9,836 bases of DNA from Candidatus Poribacteria bacterium (GTDB lineage: Bacteria > Poribacteria > WGA-4E > WGA-3G): NCBI GenBank assembly GCA_009845505.1, contig VXZL01000654.1, forward strand, positions 1-9,836, written 5' to 3'. Within the stretch, counting starts at the first letter, position 1, and the number at the start of each line of letters is the position of its first letter. The translations under genes were made by a program, and so were the position numbers. Shown here piece after piece: positions 1 through 7,356 of the stretch. Under the pieces are notes generated by a model. It did not search any database and had not been told where the DNA came from. It worked only from the letters and a program-made list of their open reading frames with translations.

Positions 1-25
1 AGAACCGGTCTGTCAAACCGCTTCT
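1..25. repeat. Imperfect inverted repeat downstream of holB, possible terminator stem or operator
   Basis: Arms 1-9 (AGAACCGGT) and 17-25 (ACCGCTTCT) pair at eight of nine positions around a seven-base loop, 37 bases past the holB stop. Read on the minus strand the stem could be the base of an intrinsic terminator, but any T-tract would fall outside the window. The minus-strand loop also contains TTGACA (16-11), a perfect -35 hexamer, so a promoter for a gene beyond the edge is an alternative. The rest of 26-62 shows no gene. Confidence 0.3.
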
Positions 26-62
26 GCCTAATTTTGTTACCCTTAAAACCGAAAAACACAAT

Positions 63-1019
63 CTACTTCAATAATTTTAAACACATCACTTCCAAAGCCA
101 AGGTGGCGTTTGTGTTTGTATTTTCGATAAGGGATTTGGTATCAAAAACGATCTGGATGGCTTGTTGGATACGCAGATGAGAATAATGGGGAACAAGTGT
201 TTGGAGCTCTTCAACGGAATGAATATGTGTTATTAATTCGAGTGGTGCGCCTTGTTGCAAAAAAAGTAAGTCGCGATACCATGTGACCAAACTATCTAAA
301 GTTTCAGGATTATCTTTGAAGTTCTCGGCGAGCCTAAAAGCAGCCAATAAATCCGTCTCCTTGAGGATCTCAGGGATTTCTTCGGTAAGTGCACCCCCCT
401 TTTCAAGTTGGGTGATTGCTTTTCCAATTGCCCCGCCTGCGGCAATTGCAAGTGTTGTCGCCTGCTCCGGCGTGACTGAAAATCTATCCGTCAAAACCGC
501 TACTAATTCCTGCGTCGGCATCGGGTGAAATTGGAGGATCTGACAACGAGAACGCGTCGTTGGCAGCAGTACTTGAATGTTCGACGTAAGCAGAATCAAA
601 ACAGAAGAGGCAGGCGGCTCCTCAAGCGTTTTAATCAGGCAGTTCTCTGCTTCCGCATTCATCCGCTCCACTTCCGTCAAGATGTAAACCTTCCGACTCG
701 CTTCAAGCGGCTCGTAGATAATCTGTTTTTGCAACTCCCGAATTTGTCCTATCCGCAGTAGGCTGCCTTCAGGTAGGATGAACTGTAGATCTGGATGGTT
801 TCCAGAATCCACTTTCCGACAAGCGAGACATGTTCCGCATACCGTAGGGGGCTGTGCGTCTTGTTGGCAGAAGATCAGCTGTGCGAAATAGCGAGCGACC
901 ATCTCTTTTCCAACACCCGTTCGTCCGACAAAAAGATATGCCCCCGCGATACGATCCGATGCCACGGTTCGCTGGAGTTGTTCAATAATATGTTGATGTC
1001 CAATGACTGGGTTTTGCAT
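63..1019 (-). CDS. holB: DNA polymerase III delta-prime subunit
   Basis: A 318-residue AAA+ subunit of the replicative clamp loader, which with the tau/gamma and delta subunits loads the beta sliding clamp. Numbering from ATG 1019: P-loop GRTGVGKE (32-39), zinc module cysteines at 51, 61, 64 and 67 (C-x9-C-GT-C-LA-C), the NCLIKTLEEPP segment (126-136) and the SRC motif (157-159) whose arginine acts across the subunit interface. The residue after GK is Glu in place of Thr/Ser, and the Walker B region reads LTEVE. It therefore probably does not hydrolyse ATP, as is usual for delta-prime and unlike DnaX. The ATG at 1019 has GGAAGG four bases upstream; the TTG at 1031 would overlap that site and was not chosen. 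It follows tmk by 46 bases and is the last gene visible. Confidence 0.93.
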   Translation of the reverse strand: MQNPVIGHQHIIEQLQRTVASDRIAGAYLFVGRTGVGKEMVARYFAQLIFCQQDAQPPTVCGTCLACRKVDSGNHPDLQFILPEGSLLRIGQIRELQKQIIYEPLEASRKVYILTEVERMNAEAENCLIKTLEEPPASSVLILLTSNIQVLLPTTRSRCQILQFHPMPTQELVAVLTDRFSVTPEQATTLAIAAGGAIGKAITQLEKGGALTEEIPEILKETDLLAAFRLAENFKDNPETLDSLVTWYRDLLFLQQGAPLELITHIHSVEELQTLVPHYSHLRIQQAIQIVFDTKSLIENTNTNATLALEVMCLKLLK

Positions 1020-1065
1020 TTTTCCTTCCAAAAAGGGAGAAGCACCTGCAATTCGGAAACCGCGC

Positions 1066-1680
1066 TTACCATGCGTAATCTTGATATTCGGCTAAGACCT
1101 CGGCGTGGACAACATCTGGAGACTGCGTAGCATCTATCAGTTTGACGCGATGTGGGTTCGCCTTCGCAACAGATAGATATCCTTCGCGAACTTTACGATG
1201 CAATTCCAACGCCTCTCTGTCCAGACGGTCACGATGCGCCCCCCCTTGCTGTTGGCGTGATAGTCCGATCTCAGGGGGCAGATCGAGAATAAAGGTGATG
1301 TCAGGGGTCAACCCACCCGTGGCAATGCGATTTAACTGGTGAATAAACGCCAGATCAATGCCGCCACGGTAGCCTTGATAAGCCACTGAAGCGTCAATAA
1401 ACCTATCAGATATGACAATTTGGTTCGCTGCCAATGCGGGGTGTATAAGTTCTTGGACGTGTTGTGCCCGTGCGGCAGCGATTAACAACAACTCTGTCAT
1501 CGGCGTTATGCCTTCGGATGTGAGGAAAATATCGCGAATACGCTCAGCAATAGGCGGGCCACCGGGTTCACGGGTCAGTAGCACATTTGAGCCCAAGGCG
1601 GTTGCGAGCCGTTGTGCCTGTGTAGTCTTGCCAGAGCCTTCTACGCCTTCAAATGTAATGAAAATTCCGCGTCGTGCCAT
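1066..1680 (-). CDS. tmk: Thymidylate kinase
   Basis: This kinase phosphorylates dTMP to dTDP with ATP, an essential step in dTTP supply in the cytoplasm. The 204-residue product is the normal length. It shows the P-loop GVEGSGKTT (12-20), the TREPGG segment (36-41) that contacts the nucleotide, the DRF motif (92-94) with SVAYQGYRGG after it, and an arginine-rich LID, GGAHRDRLDRE (146-156). The LID arginines with a plain P-loop indicate the E. coli-like type II enzyme. The start at ATG 1680 (MARRGIF) was chosen because AGAGAGG lies four bases upstream, directly after the lactonase stop. A GTG at 1710 would add ten residues overlapping that gene. The gap to the lactonase gene is 11 bases, and holB follows after 46. 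Pairing tmk with holB is common in bacteria and links nucleotide supply with the replisome. Confidence 0.97.
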   Translation of the reverse strand: MARRGIFITFEGVEGSGKTTQAQRLATALGSNVLLTREPGGPPIAERIRDIFLTSEGITPMTELLLIAAARAQHVQELIHPALAANQIVISDRFIDASVAYQGYRGGIDLAFIHQLNRIATGGLTPDITFILDLPPEIGLSRQQQGGAHRDRLDREALELHRKVREGYLSVAKANPHRVKLIDATQSPDVVHAEVLAEYQDYAW

Positions 1681-1691
1681 ATTTCCTCTCT

Positions 1692-2705
1692 TTAGATAAA
1701 AAGCACCCACATCGGATTTTCACCAACTGCGTAGTTTGCAAGTGGCGATAATTTGCCGGTGTCTCGATCAATGCGATAGGTGGCGAGTCTGCCAGAGCCT
1801 TGTCCACCGACAAACAGGAAATTGCCTGTTCCGTCAATATTGAAAACGCGCGGCATCGGTTCAGTGTGTTGATGACCGACAGCACTTAATTTGCCGCTCT
1901 CTGCATCAATTGTGAATTCTGCGATGCTGTCATGCCCGCGGTTGGAGACATAGAGAAACGTCCCCTGCGGATCAATGTGGATTTGGGCGCAGGTGTTATC
2001 TGCCTCAAAATCTGCGGGGAGAGTAGAAAGGTCTTCTTGTAAATCCATCAAGATTCCTGGATGCTCCCCTTCTTGAAGCGTATACGCTGAGACACTGGAT
2101 CCCTGCTCGTTTGAGAAATAGAGGATTGGCTTGCTCGGATGAAAGCAGAAATGTCGTGGTCCAACCGGCGCACCCGGATTGAGATTCCCAACCGGATTTT
2201 GGGCGAGCGTGCCTGTCTCCTCGTCGAAATGAAACTGATAGATAGCATTGCGAGGGACAGTATGCGGGACAAAGGCATACCGGTTTGAGGCATCTGTCTC
2301 AATGCAGTGCGCGTGTATATCGGTCTCAACGGTCTGAAGCGGTTCGCCTTGGACAGTTTTATCGTCGCCGATTGCATGAACGGTAACTTTGCCTGCACCG
2401 TAATAGGCAGATAATAGGAAATTCCCCGTTTTGTCCGTTGCAATATAACACGTATCGGCATCAAGTTGGACTGTCCGCAAGTGTGAAAGATGTCTCGTCC
2501 CTTCATCAATACGGAAACTTGCGATTTCTCGACTCGATCGAAGCCCGGCGTATAAGTAGTTGCCACACGGCGAGAGTGCTAAGGGACCCGGAGAGCCACT
2601 AACACCAATATTTTCCTGTAATTCAATACTACCATTAGAGACATCGAATGTATAGATAGCGATTCTGTTTTCTCCTGCTATAGAGAGATAGACGTGCGTT
2701 TGCAT
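1692..2705 (-). CDS. pgl: YbhE-like lactonase, probable 6-phosphogluconolactonase
   Basis: A 337-residue beta-propeller lactonase (Pfam Lactonase/YbhE-type), predicted to hydrolyse 6-phosphogluconolactone in the oxidative pentose phosphate pathway. Repeated blade units are visible, each about 45 residues with a D/P-x-G-N/T-F/Y-L-Y/F-V turn: SPCGNYLYAG, DKTGNFLLSA, DPQGTFLYVSNRG and DGTGNFLFVGG. GPRHFCFHP and the adjoining LYFSNEQGSSVSAY are the family's most characteristic segments, and ETDASNRYAFVPH carries a further conserved blade. No signal peptide is seen, consistent with a cytoplasmic enzyme. The start at ATG 2705 (MQTHVYLS) excludes 23 upstream residues that overlap the thiolase. Its ribosome site AAGAGG is 13 bases away, rather long. 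No zwf or gnd gene lies nearby, so the exact substrate rests on family membership; related propellers act on other lactones. Confidence 0.85.
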   Translation of the reverse strand: MQTHVYLSIAGENRIAIYTFDVSNGSIELQENIGVSGSPGPLALSPCGNYLYAGLRSSREIASFRIDEGTRHLSHLRTVQLDADTCYIATDKTGNFLLSAYYGAGKVTVHAIGDDKTVQGEPLQTVETDIHAHCIETDASNRYAFVPHTVPRNAIYQFHFDEETGTLAQNPVGNLNPGAPVGPRHFCFHPSKPILYFSNEQGSSVSAYTLQEGEHPGILMDLQEDLSTLPADFEADNTCAQIHIDPQGTFLYVSNRGHDSIAEFTIDAESGKLSAVGHQHTEPMPRVFNIDGTGNFLFVGGQGSGRLATYRIDRDTGKLSPLANYAVGENPMWVLFI

Positions 2706-2722
2706 ATTTTTATAATTACCTC

Positions 2723-3913
2723 TTAAGAAAAAATCTGAAAAATACCGGCGGCACCCATGCCTCCGCCGACACACATTGTTACCATACCGTATTGGTGATT
2801 TTGCCTACGCATCTCATTAATCAGGCTTACCGTGAGTTTCGCGCCAGTGCAACCGAGTGGATGTCCCAGAGCGACTGCACCCCCATTGACGTTTACCTTT
2901 TCAGTCGGCAATCCCACCTCTTGAATTACAGACAAGGCTTGCACGGCAAATGCTTCGTTGAGTTCTATAATATCTATATCCGCTAAAGTGAGTCCTGCGG
3001 ATGTGAGTGCCTTTGGGATTGCGGGCACGGGTCCGATCCCCATGATTTCAGGAGGAACACCGGCTGTCGCGTAACTGACGAAACGGACTAAGGGTTCGTA
3101 ACCTTCCGCTTTCGCGCGTGCCTCAGACATCAGGACGACAGCGGCAGCAGCGTCGCTCATCTGCGAGGCATTACCAGCCGTCACTGTACCGTCTTTATGA
3201 AAAACAGGCTTGAGCGATGCCAACGCCTCTGATGAAGTATCCCGACGCGGTCCTTCATCGATATCAAAAACAGTACGCACAGTTTCAGGCGCGCCTTCCG
3301 AGTTGAAGTGTGTCTCTTCTATCTTGAGCGGGACAATTTCTTCTTGAAATTTACCTGCGTCAATCGCGGCGATTGCTTTGCAGTGGCTCTGATAAGCATA
3401 AGCATCTTGTGCGTCACGAGATATACTATATTTCCGCGCCAGATTTTCAGCCGTCAAACCCATGCTGAGATAGGCATCGGGTGCGTGTTCTATGAGTGCT
3501 GGGTTCGGCGAGAGGTTCACACCGAACGGTACCTGACTCATACTCTCTACACCACCAGCGATAACCACCTCAGCACGTCCGGATAGAATCTGCTCAGCAC
3601 CCATCGTGATTGTTTCTAAACCCGATGCACAGAATCGGTTGATTGTGATGGCAGGCACGGAAACCGGAAACCCAGCGCGTAAACTTGCGATTCGGGCGAG
3701 GTTATAGCCTTGCGGTCCCTCGTGTGTGGCGCACCCGATGATAACGTCGTCCACCGCCTCCAGATCGAGTTGTGGGAGTCGCTCGACTGTGCCGCGGAGG
3801 GCAGCAGCGGCAAGTTCGTCCGGACGTGTGTTCTTCAGAGCACCTCTACCGGCTTTCCCTACGGCTGTGCGTACAGCGGATACGATGACGGCGTTCGGGA
3901 TCGTCTGCTTCAT
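2723..3913 (-). CDS. fadA: Acetyl-CoA acyltransferase (beta-oxidation thiolase)
   Basis: A 396-residue thiolase of normal family length that cleaves 3-oxoacyl-CoA with CoA to give acetyl-CoA and a shortened acyl-CoA. The reverse acetoacetyl-CoA condensation is possible in some relatives. Active-site residues are present: nucleophile Cys95 in [10 protein letters not shown], the NEAF motif (319-322), His351 in [14 protein letters not shown] and Cys381 in [16 protein letters not shown] (120-126) is another conserved element. The start is ATG 3913 ([16 protein letters not shown]), which fits the normal thiolase N-terminus; the longer frame adds 19 residues that overlap the hydratase gene. The gene overlaps the hydratase by four bases, which matches the fadN-fadA order known from Bacillus and supports a degradative role over a biosynthetic (phaA/atoB) one. 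It could still be another thiolase subtype. The stop codon's last bases form part of the next gene's TAAGAGG ribosome binding site. Confidence 0.93.
   Translation of the reverse strand: MKQTIPNAVIVSAVRTAVGKAGRGALKNTRPDELAAAALRGTVERLPQLDLEAVDDVIIGCATHEGPQGYNLARIASLRAGFPVSVPAITINRFCASGLETITMGAEQILSGRAEVVIAGGVESMSQVPFGVNLSPNPALIEHAPDAYLSMGLTAENLARKYSISRDAQDAYAYQSHCKAIAAIDAGKFQEEIVPLKIEETHFNSEGAPETVRTVFDIDEGPRRDTSSEALASLKPVFHKDGTVTAGNASQMSDAAAAVVLMSEARAKAEGYEPLVRFVSYATAGVPPEIMGIGPVPAIPKALTSAGLTLADIDIIELNEAFAVQALSVIQEVGLPTEKVNVNGGAVALGHPLGCTGAKLTVSLINEMRRQNHQYGMVTMCVGGGMGAAGIFQIFS
3910..3913 (-). promoter_or_regulatory. ATGA stop/start overlap with thiolase ribosome binding site
   Basis: The hydratase TGA (3912-3910) shares bases with the thiolase ATG (3913-3911). 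AGAGAGG at 3926-3920 lies six bases before that ATG, inside the last codons of the hydratase gene. Such overlaps usually give translational coupling, which would make the two beta-oxidation proteins in balanced amounts. The overlap fixes the thiolase start in preference to the in-frame upstream start at 3970. Confidence 0.85.
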
Positions 3914-4899
3914 TTTCTTCCTCTCTGGAGCGTTGCCTCTATTCTGGCGTGCGTCCCTTGTTCGCCACAAAGACTGAGAAATACCTCGCGTTCCAAGTCA
4001 AGCATATACTGTTCGGCAACAAACTGTGGGGCTGAAAGTTTGCCCCCACAGAGGACATACGCTAATCTATTAGCGAGGTGCTGCGTATAGTCATCAATAG
4101 CATCCGCTTGTCGAAGTAGATGCGTCTGTAGATGAAGTCGCGTAATCCCTTCCTCACCGAGTACAAACATCTCTGGAGGTTCGGGTTGATGGTAACCCGC
4201 TTCGTGCATTGAGAGGACAAGTTGCTTGGCATCGTCAAGATGCGTCTCTTGATTTGACGAGATCGAATCCGTCTGTCGGAGATAACCGAGTTCGACTGCC
4301 TCTGCTGCGTTCTGAGAGACCTTCGAGTCTCGGAGTGTGTCAAAAGCCTTATTGACATAAGGAAATAGCGTTTGGACGGGTGCGGGAAGGGTTACACCCT
4401 CCAGACAGCGAAGTGCCATCTCCTTCGTACCACCACCAACGGGGATCAGTCCAACGCGGAGTTCAACGAGACCGATGGAACTTTCCGTGAAGGCTTGCAC
4501 GACATCAGCACCGAAGGCGAGTTCACACCCCCCACCGAGTGCCATGCCCTTTGTCGCTGCCACAACAGGTTTTGATACACTCCGAAGTCTCGTACAAACG
4601 TGCTGGAGTTTGCGGACTGTTGCCGAAATTGCGTCCCAATCTTGGTTCTTAGCACGCTCCAGCAGAAGGATAAGGTTGAGTCCGACCGAAAAGTTTTTCG
4701 CTTCTGTGGCGACAATCATACCTGCGTAATTGGCTTCTACCTCGTCCAATGCTGCCTCAAACATCTCCAGCGTTCCATCTTCAATGATGTTCAACTTGCT
4801 ATGCAGTTCAAGTCGGACAATGCCGTCGCCAATGTCTATTAGGCTAGCATCTGCATTGGAAATGATAGGTTTAGCACTTGTTGTTTTTAATATTGACAT
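3910..4899 (-). CDS. Stand-alone enoyl-CoA hydratase domain, equivalent to the C-terminal half of FadN
   Basis: A 329-residue crotonase-fold protein likely to hydrate trans-2-enoyl-CoA in fatty acid beta-oxidation. The core ALGGGCELAFGAD (120-132) and SIGLVELRVGLIP (141-153) keep both catalytic glutamates, Glu126 and Glu146. NFSVGLNL (69-76) fits the first oxyanion-hole strand. The tail, with YLRQTDSIS (206-214), a DDAK segment, AYVLCGG (280-286) and DLEREVFLSLCGE (301-313), resembles the C-terminal half of Bacillus-type FadN (YusL), whose N-terminal half is a 3-hydroxyacyl-CoA dehydrogenase. That half is absent: there is no GxGxxG dinucleotide-binding fold, and only 30 bases separate the gene from the cupin upstream. 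The ATG at 4899 has GGAAGG with an 11-base spacer. The family's usual short C-terminal extension after the basic RGRK appears to be missing. The TGA stop overlaps the thiolase ATG. The FadN comparison is from memory, not alignment. Confidence 0.88.
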   Translation of the reverse strand: MSILKTTSAKPIISNADASLIDIGDGIVRLELHSKLNIIEDGTLEMFEAALDEVEANYAGMIVATEAKNFSVGLNLILLLERAKNQDWDAISATVRKLQHVCTRLRSVSKPVVAATKGMALGGGCELAFGADVVQAFTESSIGLVELRVGLIPVGGGTKEMALRCLEGVTLPAPVQTLFPYVNKAFDTLRDSKVSQNAAEAVELGYLRQTDSISSNQETHLDDAKQLVLSMHEAGYHQPEPPEMFVLGEEGITRLHLQTHLLRQADAIDDYTQHLANRLAYVLCGGKLSAPQFVAEQYMLDLEREVFLSLCGEQGTHARIEATLQRGRK

Positions 4900-4929
4900 T
4901 CAGTAACTTACCTTCCAACCGCTAACTTG

Positions 4930-5331
4930 CTAATCTACATCGAAATGATAGACGATTTCATCGAAGCGGTCGGCTGCGAACGTGAATAAAAAAATTAGAT
5001 TCTCGGTCCCGGTGCAACGGAGCGAATGCTTGGCATTAGCGGGTATGAAAACGGATGCCCCCGCACTGAGCGATGCCTCACAATCCTCTACTGTTACATA
5101 CCCGGAACCGCTGATAACATAATACGTCTCTTCGGGTTCATGATAATGAAGGGGAAGTAGGGTTCCGGGAGCCATCTCTGCTATGCCAGTAGACAGCCGA
5201 CCACTCGGTCCGCGTTCACCGGATATAAGGATTTTCCAACGGATCGGACTCTTGGCAGCGAGGTCTGGATCGTCCCAAGTTTCCCAATCAAGTTCTGATT
5301 GGTTGAGGATAATCGGTTTCTGTTGACTCAT
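4930..5331 (-). CDS. Single-domain cupin protein
   Basis: A 133-residue protein forming one conserved beta-barrel cupin domain. Motif 1 is clear: G56, then His62 and His64, Glu68 and Gly75 within GTLLPLHYHEPEETYYVISG. Motif 2 is GASVFIPANAKHSLRC with His102. This gives a His-His-Glu-His set for one divalent metal ion. Small cupins of this kind include metal-dependent dioxygenases, isomerases, lyases and sugar- or ligand-binding proteins, and the sequence does not choose between them. The start was set at ATG 5331 because GGAG lies eight bases upstream. An in-frame TTG at 5391 and ATG at 5364 lack such a site, and the TTG would lie upstream of the predicted transcript start. The gene follows the 86-residue gene by 69 bases and precedes the hydratase-like gene by 30, so it may lead a second transcription unit. 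The role is unknown. Confidence 0.9.
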   Translation of the reverse strand: MSQQKPIILNQSELDWETWDDPDLAAKSPIRWKILISGERGPSGRLSTGIAEMAPGTLLPLHYHEPEETYYVISGSGYVTVEDCEASLSAGASVFIPANAKHSLRCTGTENLIFLFTFAADRFDEIVYHFDVD

Positions 5332-5339
5332 GACACACA

Positions 5340-5388
5340 CTCCGATAACCAGAGGAGGACTCATTATTTTTAGAGCCGAGATCTCTGG
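5340..5388 (-). promoter_or_regulatory. Cupin-gene leader with a possible base-paired structure
   Basis: Within the predicted leader, CCAGAG (5388-5383) is the exact reverse complement of CTCTGG (5354-5349), so a six-pair long-range stem is possible. The adjoining CTCC (5357-5354) can instead pair with the ribosome site GGAG (5343-5340). The two pairings share base 5354 and so compete. The stems are short, and this may be coincidence. Confidence 0.2.
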
Positions 5389-5392
5389 CAAA

Positions 5393-5421
5393 ATTATAGG
5401 TTAGCGACTTAACGCTTCCAA
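5393..5421 (-). promoter_or_regulatory. Candidate sigma70-type internal promoter upstream of the cupin gene
   Basis: On the minus strand the hexamer TATAAT (5398-5393) is a perfect -10 match, starting two bases after the stop codon of the 86-residue gene. Exactly 17 bases upstream is TTGGAA (5421-5416), a 4/6 match to the -35 box that lies inside the end of that gene. The predicted transcription start is near 5386, giving a leader of about 55 bases before the cupin ATG at 5331. It sits in the largest intergenic gap of the window. If active, it would uncouple the cupin, beta-oxidation, lactonase, tmk and holB genes from hppA-ilvD. The call comes from sequence matching only. Confidence 0.5.
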
Positions 5422-5661
5422 TTCAATACGAAAACGCTCCTCACAGGCAGCAAGCAGGTCTTCAATGACTTTCTCTGTAGTCCCAGCCTCAGCAACAAGG
5501 GTTTTCATCTGCTCTACTGCAAAAGACGGGACATGGCTAAAACAGTTCTGAGAAGACTTGTCGAGATGATTCCCAACGTTTAAACTCAACACTAACAAAA
5601 GGGCATGTTCCAATCTTTCGATGCGCGCGTCGCGCGCTTTAAGTTCTTCCAACATATCCAT
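5401..5661 (-). CDS. Small hypothetical protein with N-terminal coiled coil
   Basis: I do not recognise this 86-residue, soluble-looking protein. There is no signal peptide or membrane segment. Residues 4-28 (LEELKARDARIERLEHALLLVL and flanks) have leucine/isoleucine spacing like a short amphipathic coiled coil. The middle (29-47) is polar with single Cys and His residues and no metal-binding spacing. Residues 48-85 look like a second helical, acidic region ending in LEALSR. It is probably a real gene: it starts 15 bases after ilvD, has CAGAGG seven bases before its ATG, keeps the same strand as its neighbours and fills the gap neatly. ATG 5655 (residue 3) is an alternative start. Possible roles include a small oligomerising or scaffold protein, but nothing in the sequence assigns a function or ties it to IlvD. 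The sequence contains a striking GC-only palindrome (see findings). Confidence 0.7.
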   Translation of the reverse strand: MDMLEELKARDARIERLEHALLLVLSLNVGNHLDKSSQNCFSHVPSFAVEQMKTLVAEAGTTEKVIEDLLAACEERFRIELEALSR

Positions 5662-5676
5662 TTGGATGCCTCTGTG

Positions 5677-7356
5677 TTATCCTGTTACAGCACCTTGAGA
5701 AGCAGAAGATACAGCGTTTGCGTACTTCGCCATGACACCGCGGGTATAACGCGGTTCAGGGGGTGTCCACTGCTCAAAACGTGCCTGAATTTCCGCGTCG
5801 GAGAGTTGAACGTCAAGCTTGCGTGCCTTAGCATCAATGACGATTTCATCTCCCTCTTGGATGATAGCAAGGGGCCCGCCCTTTGCCGCTTCAGGCGCGA
5901 CATGGCAGATCATGAAACCGTGTGTCGCGCCAGAAAACCTACCGTCTGTTAAAAGGGCGACATCTTCACTCAAACCCGCCCCGACAATTGCTGCCGTTAC
6001 GCCCAACATCTCGCGCATGCCAGGCCCCCCAGTGGGTCCCTCATAACGGATAACAACCACGTCGCCGAGTTTAATCTCCCCACCTTTAATAGCGGCGAAG
6101 GTGTCCTCTTCACGCTCAAAGATACGCGCTGGACCACGATGAAGGGTTTTGTCCTGTCCGGCTAACTTGAGAACACACCCATCGGGCGCGAGGTTACCCC
6201 GTAAGATAGCAAAACCACCTGTGGGTTTAAGCGGTGCATCCACGGGTCTAACGACCACCTGTCCCTCGGTTTCAGTCGATGCATTCGCCTCTTCACCAAT
6301 AGTTTTACCTGTGACCGTGAGTTCGTCGGTGTGAAGCAAACCCGCCTCCGCCATGCGTTTCGCCAAGAACGGAATACCTCCCGCTTCATAGAGATCGTTC
6401 GCGACAAACTGTCCGCCCGGCTTCAGGTCGGCTAACACAGGAGTTCTTTGACTAATGGCGTGGAAGTCTTCAAGTGTTATCGGGACCTGTGCTTCGTGCG
6501 CAATAGCGAGGAGGTGTAGAACGCCGTTGGTCGAACCAGCGGTTGCGGCAACAGAGGTAATAGCATTCTCAAGCGACTTACGGGTGATAATCTGACTGGG
6601 GCGCCGGTCAGCAGCGAGCATGTCGATGATGAGTTGCCCGGCTTTGTACGCCTCATTGTCCTTATCCTCGACGACAGCAGGAACGCTCCCGCTTCCCATC
6701 GGTGCAATACCTAACATTTCAACGGCTGTCGCCATCGTATTCGCAGTAAATTGCCCACCGCATGCGCCGGGACCAGGACACCCTTTACTAATCAGGTCGT
6801 CAAGTTCCTCAACAGTTATCGTGCCTTCCGCATGTTGGCCGACCGCTTCAAATACGTCCTGAATCGTGACATCACGTCCCTGAAACTTGCCCGGCATGAT
6901 TGAACCGCCATAAAGTGTGAGCGAGGGAATGTCTAACCGCGCCAATGCCATGACAGTGCCGGGAACGGTTTTGTCGCATCCACAGAGCGCTACGACGGCA
7001 TCAAACATGTTCCCGATGGAAACCAATTCGATGGAATCAGCGATGATTTCTCGACTGATGAGCGAGGTTTTCATGCCTTCGGTGCCCATGGTAATGCCAT
7101 CAGAAATGCTAACAGTGTTGAATTCAAGAGGCGTACCGCCCGCGGCGCGAATTCCTTCTTTGACCTTGGCGGCGAGCCGTCTCAGGTGAAAGTTACAAGG
7201 TCCGATCTCGATCCATGTATTGGCAACCCCGATAATTGGTTTGTCCAGGTCTTCTGGCGCGAGTCCACCGTTGCCGAACATGAGCATCGTGCGTGCGGCG
7301 GCGCGGTCGGGACCATCGGTAATCGCATAACTTCGGGGTTTCAATTTATTGGACAT
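5677..7356 (-). CDS. ilvD: Dihydroxy-acid dehydratase, [2Fe-2S] type
   Basis: This cytoplasmic enzyme dehydrates 2,3-dihydroxy-isovalerate and 2,3-dihydroxy-3-methylvalerate to the 2-oxo acids that precede valine, leucine and isoleucine. The 559-residue product is full length for the family. The three cysteines expected to hold the cluster are visible: Cys54 in GPCNFH, Cys127 in CGCDKTVPG and Cys199 in [15 protein letters not shown] (83-87) and the CDKT lysine fit the Mg2+ site, and the C-terminal signature [11 protein letters not shown] is intact. Three spaced cysteines with the CDKT and GACGG signatures favour IlvD over the related Edd, although the two families are homologous. The ATG at 7356 is preceded by AGGAG, but with a long 12-base spacer. 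No ilvB, ilvC or leu genes are in the window, so it is detached from a branched-chain operon here. Its stop lies 15 bases before the small downstream gene, which implies co-transcription. Confidence 0.97.
   Translation of the reverse strand: MSNKLKPRSYAITDGPDRAAARTMLMFGNGGLAPEDLDKPIIGVANTWIEIGPCNFHLRRLAAKVKEGIRAAGGTPLEFNTVSISDGITMGTEGMKTSLISREIIADSIELVSIGNMFDAVVALCGCDKTVPGTVMALARLDIPSLTLYGGSIMPGKFQGRDVTIQDVFEAVGQHAEGTITVEELDDLISKGCPGPGACGGQFTANTMATAVEMLGIAPMGSGSVPAVVEDKDNEAYKAGQLIIDMLAADRRPSQIITRKSLENAITSVAATAGSTNGVLHLLAIAHEAQVPITLEDFHAISQRTPVLADLKPGGQFVANDLYEAGGIPFLAKRMAEAGLLHTDELTVTGKTIGEEANASTETEGQVVVRPVDAPLKPTGGFAILRGNLAPDGCVLKLAGQDKTLHRGPARIFEREEDTFAAIKGGEIKLGDVVVIRYEGPTGGPGMREMLGVTAAIVGAGLSEDVALLTDGRFSGATHGFMICHVAPEAAKGGPLAIIQEGDEIVIDAKARKLDVQLSDAEIQARFEQWTPPEPRYTRGVMAKYANAVSSASQGAVTG

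Noticed and set aside
2048..2566. 172-residue open frame on the minus strand in another phase
   Set aside because: It is wholly inside the lactonase gene, whose propeller repeats are clearly the coding frame, and its residues look like no family.
3710..4090. 126-residue open frame on the plus strand over the hydratase-thiolase junction
   Set aside because: It is antisense to two strongly supported enzymes, and its Ser/Cys-rich composition suggests a shadow.
5332..5391. Longer cupin with 20 extra N-terminal residues from TTG 5391
   Set aside because: The TTG overlaps the candidate promoter region and has no ribosome site, whereas ATG 5331 has GGAG at good spacing and gives a standard cupin N-terminus.
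4900..5400. Remnant of a 3-hydroxyacyl-CoA dehydrogenase upstream of the hydratase gene
   Set aside because: The region holds the intact cupin gene, its leader and 30 non-coding bases. No dinucleotide-binding motif or dehydrogenase-like fragment is seen.
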